DNA from: Thereva unica
Taxonomy: Eukaryota; Arthropoda; Insecta; Diptera; Therevidae
DNA: 64,000 nt
NCBI GenBank assembly: GCA_949987705.1
Contig: CATLJY010000187.1
Span: 62,001 to 126,000, forward strand
Direction: 5' to 3'
Made by a program: the position numbers and the translations under genes. Shown here piece by piece: positions 23,656 through 34,911 of the stretch (position 1 is the stretch's first letter; each line of letters starts with the position of its first letter). The notes below the pieces were generated by a model. That model did not search any database and was not told the origin of the DNA. It saw only the letters and a program-made list of their open reading frames with translations.

Positions 23656-24001
23656 ATTATATCTTATGTTTTAAAATAAACGAATGTGTTGCTTCTGAAA
23701 ACAAAGATTTATTTACTTATTTCTTTGGTACACTATTGTAACAACGTTACCTGAAAACAAAGAAACGACATTTAACGTTTATTTTTCCACTAAATCAAAT
23801 CTAAATCTTTGTACACAAAAAGTATTCTATGAAAATTTTTCTCTTAACACGCCATTCTCCATAATTCTAACCTCAAAAAAAACTCCAGACTAAGAAGTCT
23901 GACGTTTTCCAACAGTCATGCCTCATGCGAAGCGCGCCAAGTTCAAAACACGCAGAGCGCGCCAAATTCGAAAATATTAAAGAAAATCTATTTTCTTTAC
24001 A
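23650..24001 (-). repeat. Gypsy C 3' LTR and adjacent polypurine tract
   Basis: 352 bp. On the minus strand it starts TGTAAAGAAAATAG. The outer border is ambiguous by a few bases because it merges with TA repeats. The PPT TAGAGGGGAGA (minus strand) adjoins at about 24002-24012. Confidence 0.92.
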
Positions 24002-24049
24002 TCTCCCCTCTAGGGGAAGAAAATTCACCCGTGAATTTTCTCTTCAGAA

Positions 24050-26779
24050 CTAGTAGATTTTTTCTTTCATCTCTTCTTCATATTTTGTTATTTGTATTGG
24101 AATTAGCTTTGTAATATGAAATAGGTTTGATTCTGTTTTCCTGTGTCCTGTATCTACCCTATAAATTGTATTAGATTTTTTTTCTACTATTTTATATGGT
24201 CCAATTCTCAGTTCATCCAGTTTTCTTCTATTTAGTTTATTCCCGTTTTCTACATATACCATATCTCCAACTTTAAATTCTCTATTTTGTCTTTTTATAT
24301 CATAACGCATTTTATTATAATTATGTGAATTCAAAGTATTATTAAATGCTCTTTCTTTATCTCTGATCCAGTCACTGTGTGTACGTTCTTGGCGCAGCTC
24401 ATTTGGTAAGATTGTAACGGCTGTCCCATATAACAAATAGCATGGTGCATAGCCGGTTACCGAGTGATTAGTCTGATTGTATTTTTCTACACATTCATGT
24501 GCTATTGTAGTCCATGCTTTTTTTCCTCCACATTCATTTATTCTGCACCTAATCTTGTTCACTAGTGTTTGGTTTAACCTTTCATTTAGGCCATTTGAAA
24601 AAGGTGCGTTCACTGCTGTAAATATCATTGTTATTTGCTTGTCACTAAGAAATTTCTTGAATTCTTTTGAATTTATTCCAGGATACTGGTCGGTGAGAAG
24701 CATTCCTATCTCTTCCGTTTCGGTGACTTTATTTATTAGCTTTATAAAATCATGTGCACTCTGGGTCTTTGATGTTATAATAAATGCGTACCGAGTGAAG
24801 TGGTCCACTAAAAGATGTAGGTATTTCTTTGTTGATCTCGAACCACCAAAGCCGCCAATTGTGTCTATTGATACTATTTCAAAAGGTCTTGTCGCCGGGC
24901 CTAAATGTGACATCATTCCGTATTTGTCCTGTCCTCTTGTTTTGTTCCTTATGCAAATTTCACAGGTTCTGCAAACGTTTTTTATATTTTTTGTTAAATT
25001 CTTTGTTATATACAGTGAACTAATAGTCCTTAGCATTTGACCAATTCCAATGTGGCACAGGTCCTCATGTATTTGTTTTATAAGTCTGATACTAAATTCT
25101 TCCGTTATTATTATTTTCTCTTTGTTTCTTATTTTTTTGTAGTATACATTATGTTTTTCAATTATTTTGTTTTTGTTTCTCTGTATTTCTTCATTTTTAT
25201 TCTGATCCATTATAATATCTTCCAAATTAATTAAGTTCACTATTTTTAATTGTTCTTCTATATTTTCTTCTGGTTCCAATACAGGATTTCGGCTTAAACA
25301 GTCTGCTTCTAAATTTTCTTTTCCCGGGGAATATTTAATTTTAAAGTCGTACTGTGAAAGGTAATAAGTCAGATCACCCAGCTCTTCATCTGTTCTTGCT
25401 TTTAAGTTCATATTCTCTAGTGGTTTGTGGTCTGAGTAAACAGTAAATGATTTACCTATTAACCAGTACTGCCAATATCTCAGTGCTTCTTTGATGGCCA
25501 AACATTCTAAATATATAGCTTTTTTCTTCTTTTGTGCTCCATTTAATTTTTTTGAAAAGTAAGCCACTGGTTTTTTCTTTACCATCTGTTTGTATCTGTT
25601 TCAATACTGCTCCGACGCCCTCTAGCGATCCATCGGTATAAATGTTTATGGTAGATCTTGATCGAATATTTCTAGTATTGGTTGTGAACATAAGAGGCTC
25701 TTAATTTTTTCAAATGCTTTTTGACATTCTTCAGACCAAATAAATTTCTGATTTTTTCTAAGTAAGTTATGTAGTGGGTCTAATATTATTGCGCCTCTTG
25801 GTATGTATTCGTGGTAAAAATTTATTTTTCCTAAAAATTGTCTAACGTTCTTCTGAGTTTTTGGTACTGGGAAATTCCTTATCGACACTAGGTTATCCTT
25901 CACTGGTTTTATCGAATTATTTTGAATAATATGTCCTAGGTACTTGACTGAATCTGATGCAAATGTACATTTTGTAAATTTTAATCGAAATCCTTCTGTT
26001 AGAATTGCTTCTAGCAACTGTTTCAAGTGATTTATGTGTTCTTCAAATGATTTTGAAAATATCAGGATATCATCTATGTAATTCACAGTAAAATCGGTAA
26101 GTTTATATTTTCGAAGTATATTACTTAATATTCTCTGAAATATTGCTGGTGATGTCTTTAAACCGAATGGTAGACAGGTCCATTGAAAGTGTCCTTCCTG
26201 TGTTACAAATCCTGTCTTCTTCCTGTCTTCTACTCTTAGAGGTATAGACCAAAAAGCTGAGTTTATGTCTAGGCTTGTAAAATAATTGCAATTTCTTGTC
26301 TTTATCATAAGGTCTTCATTTAATGGGAACGGTTGAGCCTGTGGCACTATTATCTTATTTAAATCCCTGAAGTCTATACATAGTCTTGACCTCTTATTTT
26401 CTTCTTTCTTAAATGCCAAAGTTACTGGCGCTGCAAATGGACTGTAGGACTCTTCTATAAGTTTATTATCTAATAATTTTGCTATCTGTTCCGCTATCTC
26501 TTCTTTGTCTTCTATAGTGCATCTGTATGGCCTTTTGCTGCAGTATTTATCCACTAATAAATCTATTCTTGCTTCATATTCTTTAACTCTTCCTACATCA
26601 TACTTGTCTTTGCCAAATACTGATTTATATTTTTGTATTAGTTTATTAATTTCTTCCCTTTTCTTTTCATCTAAATGATTAACTTTTATTTCAAATTCTT
26701 TTATATGTTCATTGAAGTTTATTTCGTATTTTTTTTCATATCTGTTACCCTCGCTTTTCTCTGTACTTATCTTTTCTTC
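24050..26779 (-). pseudogene. pol: Gypsy C Pol (RT, RNase H, integrase), broken near RNase H
   Basis: Enters the -1 frame at the heptamer 26779-26785. RT has CIDFRDLNKII, LPFGLKTSPAIFQR and catalytic YIDD at 26069-26080. At about 25650-25690 the frame hits a stop while RNase H continues in another frame (INIYTDGSLEGVGAVL). Near 25575-25590, at an A-run, the original frame resumes (KPVAYFSKKL). These two compensating single-base indels leave a short out-of-frame segment. Integrase follows, with an HHCC module ending CRTCEICIRNK, then SIDTIGGFGG, LLTDQYPG and NERLNQTL supplying the D, D and E. The start of pol is set by frameshifting, not by an ATG. Confidence 0.88.
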
Positions 26780-27150
26780 TTTTTTATAGTCTCTTCATGT
26801 AAGTATTGCTTTTGTGTTATTTTTAACTCCTCATTTTGTATAAGCTTGTATTTCTTTATTATGTCTAATCCTATTAAAAATTCATATCTGAAATTTGGAT
26901 CATCAATTATGTAAACATCCACATTTTCTTCTTTTTCGAAAATTTTTATTTTTATATTTGTCAAACCATTTGTCTTTTTAACACCATTAATTGTATTTAA
27001 ATTTTTTTCATTTAAACTATTTTTCTTGGTTTTTAATTTTAATAATTTAGAATTAATGAGAGAAACATTCGAACCTGAATCATATACGCCATATATTTCC
27101 AATTTATCATTTAATAATAGTTTGACTTTTATTAATGGTGTCACTATTAG
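26767..27150 (-). CDS. pro: Gypsy C protease (pro frame)
   Basis: About 127 codons, entered by a -1 slip at the end of gag. A retropepsin-like region reads KLEIYGVYDSGSNVSLIN, with the DSG catalytic triad near residue 25, and a downstream FLIGLDII supplies the usual hydrophobic-Gly flap-side motif. The frame ends in a Lys-rich tail (IKKKKR) whose codons form a second slippery site just before the stop. An ORF between the frames of gag and pol resembles the pro arrangement of betaretroviruses, though the element is Gypsy. Confidence 0.85.
   Translation of the reverse strand, partial: LIVTPLIKVKLLLNDKLEIYGVYDSGSNVSLINSKLLKLKTKKNSLNEKNLNTINGVKKTNGLTNIKIKIFEKEENVDVYIIDDPNFRYEFLIGLDIIKKYKLIQNEELKITQKQYLHEETIKKKKR
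26779..26785 (-). promoter_or_regulatory. Gypsy C pro/pol -1 frameshift heptamer AAAAAAG
   Basis: On the minus strand the pro codons read ATA AAA AAG AAG AAA AGA TAA, giving A AAA AAG. A -1 slip leads into an open frame that reaches the RT. Confidence 0.7.
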
Positions 27151-28159
27151 TTTTTTTGTTCTGTTTCATTTAACTCTGCTTCAATTACTGAATTGTTTAC
27201 ATGTCTTATAGGTCTTCTATCATCATCTTTAACCTTAAACCAGCATGCAGCCTCAGGATGGTAACGAGTACCTTTATTTAACTTTTCGCATGTTTTGCAT
27301 GGTGTACGTTCTTCATTTTTGTTATTTATCTTATGATTTTCATATTTTCTGTAGGCCCCAGTCCTATTTTTATTTACTAAGTGTTCATACTTTCTTACTT
27401 CATTGAATAAATCTACTGTATCCTTCAATGCTTCTCTGTTTATCTTCTCCAGTACAATCCTTGTATTTAAATAACAGAGCGTAAGTCACTTGGTTCCAAC
27501 CTTGATTTGCAAATGATTCACAGAATTTTTTTTTCCATATTTTCCAGTCTGCGTTTAGAGTAAATTTTATAATCATAGAACTGTACCAATCAACACAACT
27601 TTTATCCATGAATAGTCTGAATATTTCAATTTTCTTCTCATCTTCCATAATATCAAAGCGTGAACATTCCCTTTCAAAAATATCAATCCATTGGCTTGGA
27701 TTTGAGTTTTTACTTGTAAATTTTTCAATTACAAACTTCTCTGCAATGTATTTTAAATTCTGTTTTTTTAAATCTTGTGTGTTCTCAATTAATTTTGCAA
27801 ATACTTTTTCCAATGAGTCTGTGTCTTTTTCTAATCCTCCAGATGCTTGCTTTTGTTCCATTTCTTCTAGATATTGCTCTCCAAATTGTAAGTGACCATC
27901 TTCATCTATGTAGACTTTACTTAGTTCATCTGTCATTGTTATCCAAACTTTTCGTGTCTGATGTCTTCTTTTTAAACTATTTTTCACTTTATTATACGCA
28001 CCCTGTCTTTATCAACTCTTTATGAAGACCAGCAGACTGTAGTTCTTCTGGTATAGCAAACACTTTTTCATCTTTTGTTGTTATTGAGGTTACACAATAG
28101 ATGTTTGATTTCCCATCACTCGCCGGCAATATTGCAAATTCGAAACGTAGCTGTTCCAT
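27147..28159 (-). pseudogene. gag: Gypsy C Gag, broken
   Basis: A first ORF (27992-28159, 55 aa, ATG, MEQLRFEFAILPASDG) stops early. The frame that continues it carries KNSLKRRHQTRKVW, MTDELSKVYIDEDGHLQFGE and a capsid-like WIDIFERECSRFDI...WYSSMIIKF block to about 27450. A second break there shifts to the frame with NREALKDTVDLFNEVRKYEH and a Cys-His box CKTCEKLNKGTRYHPEAAC. The join near 27450 follows FKYK abruptly, suggesting an internal deletion. Gag ends at 27147 exactly after a slippery heptamer. The two internal breaks look like decay; the one at the end does not. Confidence 0.82.
27150..27156 (-). promoter_or_regulatory. Gypsy C gag/pro -1 frameshift heptamer AAAAAAC
   Basis: On the minus strand the last gag codons are CAA AAA AAC TAA, giving A AAA AAC, among the most efficient known -1 slippery sites, directly before the stop. 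The -1 frame continues LIVTPLIKV into the protease. Confidence 0.78.
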
Positions 28160-28191
28160 AGTTTTGTTTGCTTACGTATTTCACTAAACAA

Positions 28192-28202
28192 AAATGTCGT
28201 TT
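28192..28202 (-). promoter_or_regulatory. Gypsy C candidate self-priming PBS (11 nt)
   Basis: Immediately inside the 5' LTR the minus strand reads AAACGACATTT. The LTR itself carries AAATGTCGTTT on the same strand (28316-28326 on the plus map), a perfect 11-nt complement with mismatches on both sides. In Tf1-type elements the first 11 nt of the transcript fold back on a PBS adjacent to the LTR. No TGG-starting tRNA site is present. An AATAAA signal lies downstream of the predicted start (28261-28266). Confidence 0.6.
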
Positions 28203-28550
28203 TATAAGATTATATCTTATGGTTTAAAATAAACGAATGTGTTGCTTCTGAAAACAAAGATTTATTTACTTATTTCTTTGGTACACTATTGTAACAACGT
28301 TACCTGAAAACAAAGAAACGACATTTAACGTTTATTTTTCCACTAAATCAAATCTAAATCTTTGTACACAAAAAGTATTCTATGAAAATTTTTCTCTTAA
28401 CACGCCATTCTCCATAATTCTAACCTCAAAAAAAACTCCAGACTAAGAAGTCTGACGTTTTCCAACAGTCATGCCTCATGCGAAGCGCGCCAAGTTCAAA
28501 ACACGCAGAGCGCGCCAAATTCGAAAATATTAAAGAAAATCTATTTTCTT

Positions 28551-28554
<4 letters not shown>
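28203..28554 (-). repeat. Gypsy C 5' LTR
   Basis: 352 bp, matching 23650-24001 except for one base. If self-priming holds, the transcript starts near 28326 and R plus U5 is about 124 nt. Confidence 0.92.

Positions 28555-28626
<72 letters not shown>
28555..28626. repeat. (TA)n microsatellite
   Basis: TA repeat between Gypsy C and a small MITE. Confidence 0.97.

Positions 28627-29846
<1,220 letters not shown>

Positions 29847-29890
<44 letters not shown>
29847..29890. repeat. (TA)n microsatellite
   Basis: Short TA tract; its last A pairs with the A/T target rule of the adjacent Helitron end. Confidence 0.95.
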
Positions 29891-29891
<1 letters not shown>

Positions 29892-31500
29892 TAGCTGGGA
29901 CCCGGTGCGCCTACGCTGCCTGCACCCATAAGTCAATAGTAAACAATAAAAACCATCCATTGACAATATTTTTCGAGATATGAATTTTACACAGATGAAA
30001 TGCCTCAGAGAACATGGGTCTTGCGTCGGCCGCCATGAATCCGTATATTGAGTCTACTACATTGCTTATTGTATTCTACTTATCATACCCTTTCATTTGA
30101 TACCCATGTTGAGGGGATTGTGAAGAAAGTGGTAATCCGGCCTCTTTAGACGGCCGCCATGGATCTAAAGATATATGTATTTTGTATACTACATTGCTTA
30201 TTGTATTCTACTTATCATACCCTTTCATTTGATACCCATGTCGAGGTGGTTGTGAAGAAAGTGGTAATTCGGCCTCTTGAGACGGCCGCCATGGATCTAA
30301 AGATATATTTTGTACACTACATTGCTTATTGTATTCTACTTATCATACCCTTTCATTTGATACCCATGTCGAGGTGGTTGTGAAGAAAGTGGTACCCCGC
30401 CCTCTTGAGACGGCCGCCATGGATCTAAAGATATATGTATTTTGTATACTACATTGCTTATTGTATTCTACTTATCATACCCTTTCATTTGATACCCATG
30501 TCGAGGTGGTTGTGAAGAAAGTGGTACCCCGCCCTCTTGAGACGGCCGCCATGGATCGAAAGATATATTTTGTATACTACATTGCTTATTATATTCTACT
30601 TAACATACCCTTTCATTTGATACCCATGTCGAGGTGGTTGTGAAGAAAGTGGTACCCCGCCCTCTTGAGACGGCCGCCATGGATCTAAAGCTATATTTTG
30701 TATACTACATTTCTTATTGTATTCTACTTATCATACCCTTTCATTTGATACCCATGTCGAGGTGGTTGTGAAGAAAGTGGTACCCCGCCCTCTTGAGACG
30801 GCCGCCATGGATCTAAAGATATATTTTGTATGCTACATTGCTTATTGTATTCTCCTTAACATACCCTTTCATTTGATACCCATGTTGAGGTGGTTGTGAA
30901 GAAAGTGGTAATCCGGCCTCTTTAGACGGCCGCCATGGATCTAAAGATATATTTTGTATACTACATTGCTTATTGTATTCTACTTATCATACCCTTTCAT
31001 TTGATACCAATGTCGAGGTGGTTGTGAAGAAAGTGGTAATTCGGCCTCTTGAGACGGCCGCCATGGATCTAAAGATATATTTTGTACACTACATTGCTTA
31101 TTATATTCTACTTAACATACCCTTTCATTTGATACCCATGTCGAGGTGGTTTTGAAGAAAGTGGTACACCGCCCTCTTGAGACGGCCGCTGTGGATCATT
31201 TTAGTTTCAATAGCGTCATGGCGTACCTATTGCTTGACAGCTGCGTAAATTTGAAATTTTCATTAAATGTAATGATTCAATTTAATGACAATTTTACATT
31301 TGTCAAACAATAGGTAGGCCATGAAGCATTCCAAAAAGTACCATTTTTTTGTTTTTTCAGGCAATTTTTTAAATTTTTCTCTCCGTAAGAACCATCCTCG
31401 TACTTCAACGAATATTCGAAAAAAAATATTAGTCCAATAGGTCCAGCCGTTCTCGAGTCTTGCGCTTAGCAACACATTTAGCGATTCATTTTTATATTAT

Positions 31501-31503
<3 letters not shown>
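29891..31503 (-). mobile_element. Non-autonomous Helitron carrying 128-bp satellite (minus)
   Basis: On the minus strand it begins TCTATAATATAAAAATGAAT after an A and ends GCGCACCGGGTCCCAGCTAG (CTAG at 29891-29894 on the plus map), followed by T. A GGTGC...GCACC stem precedes the end. About nine 128-bp monomers fill 30010-31190, and a partial copy of the ATAGGTAGGCCATGA hairpin lies at about 31195-31325. It shares its 3' part with the Helitrons at 53888 and 56683 but has a different 5' end. Confidence 0.85.

Positions 31504-31561
<58 letters not shown>
31504..31561. repeat. (TA)n microsatellite
   Basis: TA repeat between a Helitron 5' end and a TIR element. Confidence 0.96.
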
Positions 31562-31564
<3 letters not shown>

Positions 31565-32459
31565 GAGAGTGGGGTGAACCGGGACGGTTGGGTGAACCGG
31601 GACAGTGCTTTTTTAATTGTTGTTAATGTTTTTATGTTGGTTTTTTTTTGTGAATTATGTTTGTATTGGCCCTCTACATTATTTTATGAGAATTGAAGGT
31701 CAGCACCTGCATCACTTTATTAGTAAGGATTGTTAATAAAAATCGACACTCCCCAAAGTTTTATTTTCTCGGAGTTTAAGGAAGCCTAATGTTATGGTTT
31801 TTAAGCCTACAACAAAGGTAATATAATAAAAAGTAATCGTTAGTATGTTATCTTTTAAAGTTCAAATGGAATTTGTGATAACCTCAAAAATATGTGATAA
31901 CCACGCGATTGTTTAAAAAACAGCACCGTGGGGTGAACCGGGACACGGTTTCTGAGTTGACCGAGAAATGTTTCGGCCCACGTTTTAGCTGCAAAATCGA
32001 CTTAAATTCATTAGTTATTAACAAAAATGATTGTTAACAATTTTTTATTAATGATTTTTACGTTTATTTATAGTTTAAACCAAAATGCACATTTTATATT
32101 GTTTATAATAAAAAAGTAAAAAAAAAATATGTTCAAGCATTGTTTATAATAATATCATAACATATTTTTGACATAAAAGCAAATAAGACTATTAGTTACA
32201 ACATAAACGCCACTTTCACCTGCTCTTTCTATCGTGTCCCGGTTCACCCCACGATTTTTCGGAACTGCCGATTTGACACTTTTTTTTTTAAACGATTAGA
32301 AATTATTGAAAATATAAAGTTATAATATTAAAAATGACAAATAATGAAAGGTATTGAAACCATCTACAGGATAGGATGTCCAAATAAGAAGAAAAAATTG
32401 TTTATTTAGGTTTTATAAGGCCTTGAACAAAGTGTGTCCCGGTTCACCCCACTCTCCCC
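31562..32459. mobile_element. TIR element with repeated GGGGTGAACCGGGAC motifs
   Basis: 898 bp flanked by TA on both sides. It starts GGGGAGAGTGGGGTGAACCG and ends with the reverse complement (CACCCCACTCTCCCC). The core GGGTGAACCGGGAC occurs twice at the left end, once inside in the same direction (about 31929), once inside inverted (about 32234) and at the right end. Such repeats could be transposase-binding sites. No transposase ORF is present. Confidence 0.83.
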
Positions 32460-32529
<70 letters not shown>

Positions 32530-32540
32530 ATATATATATC
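32460..32540. repeat. (TA)n microsatellite
   Basis: TA repeat with TATTATA interruptions that closes the first landing pad. Confidence 0.96.
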
Positions 32541-32770
32541 ACTAAGAGAACAAATTGTGAAGTGATTATTGTGATTTAAACAAAATAAATACTATTAATA
32601 TTTAGTTTAATAAAAACTTATAATAATAACCAAAAAACGTGTGATTATTTTCATCCCATGGATATTCGCCACGAGCGAACAACACAATAAAACTACCCCT
32701 AAAATTTGGAAAATTAACATTAAATAAAAAAATTTGTTGTCTGTAAAGAGGGTTTACGGACGATAGTTTA

Positions 32771-34366
32771 ACGTGACAACGTCATGAGAAAACATTGATG
32801 AAATGATTGCATACTTTTATGAATAAAATTGAATCATTTATATTAAATTATCATTATTTTGTATGGATACAAAAAGGAGTGAAATCAAATATTCATTTTG
32901 ATTGATAAATTAGCTTTTATTTGCACTAATGAATTCAAATATGTTTATTACTTTAATGAACAGATTATTTACAAGTAACAATGTGTAGTAACAAATTCGT
33001 TTACAGCTTTTATACATGTCTGATATTTAACTTCTTGCAATCTGTGTTATTCTGTTAAGGATAGGTCGATGATAGGAAAAGTATGAAATCAATGGGAGTG
33101 TTTCAAGTGTAATGTGCCTTGAAAAAGTCAAATCGAGGGTTGTTCCTCTCAGCGTTGTTGACTTAGTAACATCTGATGTGCATTCGAGATTGTACATATC
33201 CTTCATGAATTTGAGGAATGTATCATCATTTTTCACGTTTGTGTTGAAGTCGCCACAAAGAAGAATTGGTACATTGGTATCAACTTGCATGATCGGATGC
33301 ACATACTGCCTGTTATGCACATACGGAAAGAGTGCTTGGTGCAGCAATACACTAATGTTTGAGACACTTGCTCCAGGATGAATATACACTGCACCAAGTA
33401 CAATTTTAAGCGTTGTATCAGCAGTGAAGCATGTAATTTCAGCCAAGCAGACGTTGCCTGTGTTTCTGATGAGACGAGTTGTGTCCGACAATTCAACGTG
33501 GAGAACTTTGGCCGTGGATGTTGATGTTAATTTTCGATAGATTGCCACTCCACCAGCTGCGTTTGTATCAAAATCCGATCGATTATTCTGCCTGGTTATA
33601 TATACATTCATAATTATTGATTGGAACTGGATCAAAATTGTCACGCATCCACGTTTCAGTCAATGCCAAATAATCCGATCTTGGTATCACGGAATCCGTT
33701 TCAATATCGGCGAAGTGCGCAGACAAACTCTGAACATTAAGGTTTGTCACTAAAGTTTGCCCAGCGTTGTTACCGTCATCACAAAATTTCACTGCTTTCG
33801 AAGTGATTGTTTGAAGGGCGTGTCCACGCAGTCGAATGTATTTGTTACGGACATCTCGCGTAGTCTGTGAGTCGTTCCCATCCCGTCCGTGTTTGAAGAT
33901 AAAAGGCGCATCTTTTTCCGTGATGATGTGCAAGCCGTCTATATTCGATACCCGACTCAGCGCACGTACAGCAACTGTTGTGGTTGCTCCGAGGAGTATT
34001 TATAAACAATAACAGTAAACGTCCCACCTTGCGACTTGTGAATGGTAATAGCACAAGCAGGAACGCAAGGAAACTGTTTTCGTTTGCATTTCACAGTTTT
34101 CGTCAGTGTAATGTTCACTATTTTCTTATACACCGGCACCCAGTTAGGAGACAGAGTGTTTGGCTTGCTTTGCTTATTGTTGACAATTTGGCAAATTTAA
34201 TCTAATTAAATATTGACAATTTTAATCAAATTTTTAAGATTACTACGATCAAATTTTTAAAATTACTTCGGGAGATAACGGGACATAACGGGACATAACG
34301 GGACAATGAGTCATCATTTTTCGTGCATGCAGCCGGCGTTCATCGTTTTAATAGACGTTGTCACGT
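32771..34366 (-). mobile_element. Helentron relic bounded by 13-bp inverted repeats
   Basis: ACGTGACAACGTC (32771-32783) and its inverse GACGTTGTCACGT (34354-34366) frame a minus-strand helicase-endonuclease relic. Helentrons are Helitron relatives with short subterminal inverted repeats and an endonuclease fused to the Rep/helicase protein, which fits. True ends could lie a little outside; similar AAACTACCCCT and AAAAAAATTTGT motifs occur near 32690-32740 and 34410-34455. Confidence 0.6.
33027..34139 (-). pseudogene. PIF1-like helicase C-terminus plus EEP endonuclease, Helentron type
   Basis: On the minus strand the upstream part has FPCVPACAITIHKSQGGTF (PIF1 helicase motif V region), then YV and, one base out of frame, ALSRVSNIDGLHI (motif VI). 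Downstream comes an endonuclease/exonuclease/phosphatase domain: LVTNLNVQSLSAHF, YLALTETWMRD, GGVAIYR, PILLCGDFNTN and RGTTLDLTFSR. At least two frameshifts (near 33970 and 33600) break the reading frame. The Rep and N-terminal helicase parts are missing. In autonomous Helentrons the order Rep-helicase-endonuclease is established; only the tail survives here. Confidence 0.82.
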
Positions 34367-34911
34367 CAAAAAATATAAACTCTTTTCAAGCCAAAACAAA
34401 ACTACTTTCAACTACCCCTACATTGGGGCGGCCCCATAATCAGTAAACAAAAAAATTTGTGCGGAAAGAGTTTCAAAAAGGTGTTATGTTTTGATACCCA
34501 AACGTTCGTTTTGAATGGACTATAATATACCGGCAACACACCCCCGCAGTTTATTTTCATATCATTTATGATCATTTTTATTTATCTTAACAAGGCAAAT
34601 CTCATATAGGCAAGTCTAAATATATATTTAACACTCGTAAAAATGCAAAAAGGAAAGGAATTTGTGTTCAATTTATTTTTAAACAAGGCGAAAGAGTATA
34701 AATTTGTTAAAAAGATGAATAATTATATCAATTGATATTATCATGAAGTGCGGTAGTGTTATTTCAAAGGGGTTTACACTCAAATCAGCACCTAAACCTG
34801 GATATTCAAAACAAACAGGACCATGAATTAATCAAGTGTCTGCAAATGCTCAATACACTACATAGACACCAATTCTTTTCCAAACAAACAGGGGCATAAA
34901 GTAATAAAATA
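34367..34911. other. Intergenic, no feature recognised
   Basis: AT-rich; no ORF with recognisable motifs. The repeat GGGACATAACGGGACATAACGGGACA, just outside the left edge at about 34275-34300, is the only local tandem motif. Confidence 0.5.

Larger units (their letters stand above)
23650..28554 (-). mobile_element. Gypsy C: Ty3/Gypsy element with gag/pro/pol in three frames
   Basis: A 4.9-kb element on the minus strand with 352-bp LTRs that differ at one visible base (TTATGTTTT against TTATGGTTT). Gag, protease and RT-integrase lie in successive -1 frames, with canonical slippery heptamers exactly at the gag and pro stops. There is no TGG-type primer site next to the 5' LTR; instead an 11-nt segment complements the LTR (see the PBS entry). 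(TA)n lies on both sides. Extra breaks in gag and pol mean this copy is defective despite near-identical LTRs. Confidence 0.92.

Noticed and set aside
26767..27150. Frame changes at gag/pro and pro/pol of Gypsy C treated as decay
   Set aside because: Each lies exactly at an in-phase canonical slippery heptamer next to a stop, so programmed shifting is the better reading; the other breaks in this element remain as decay.
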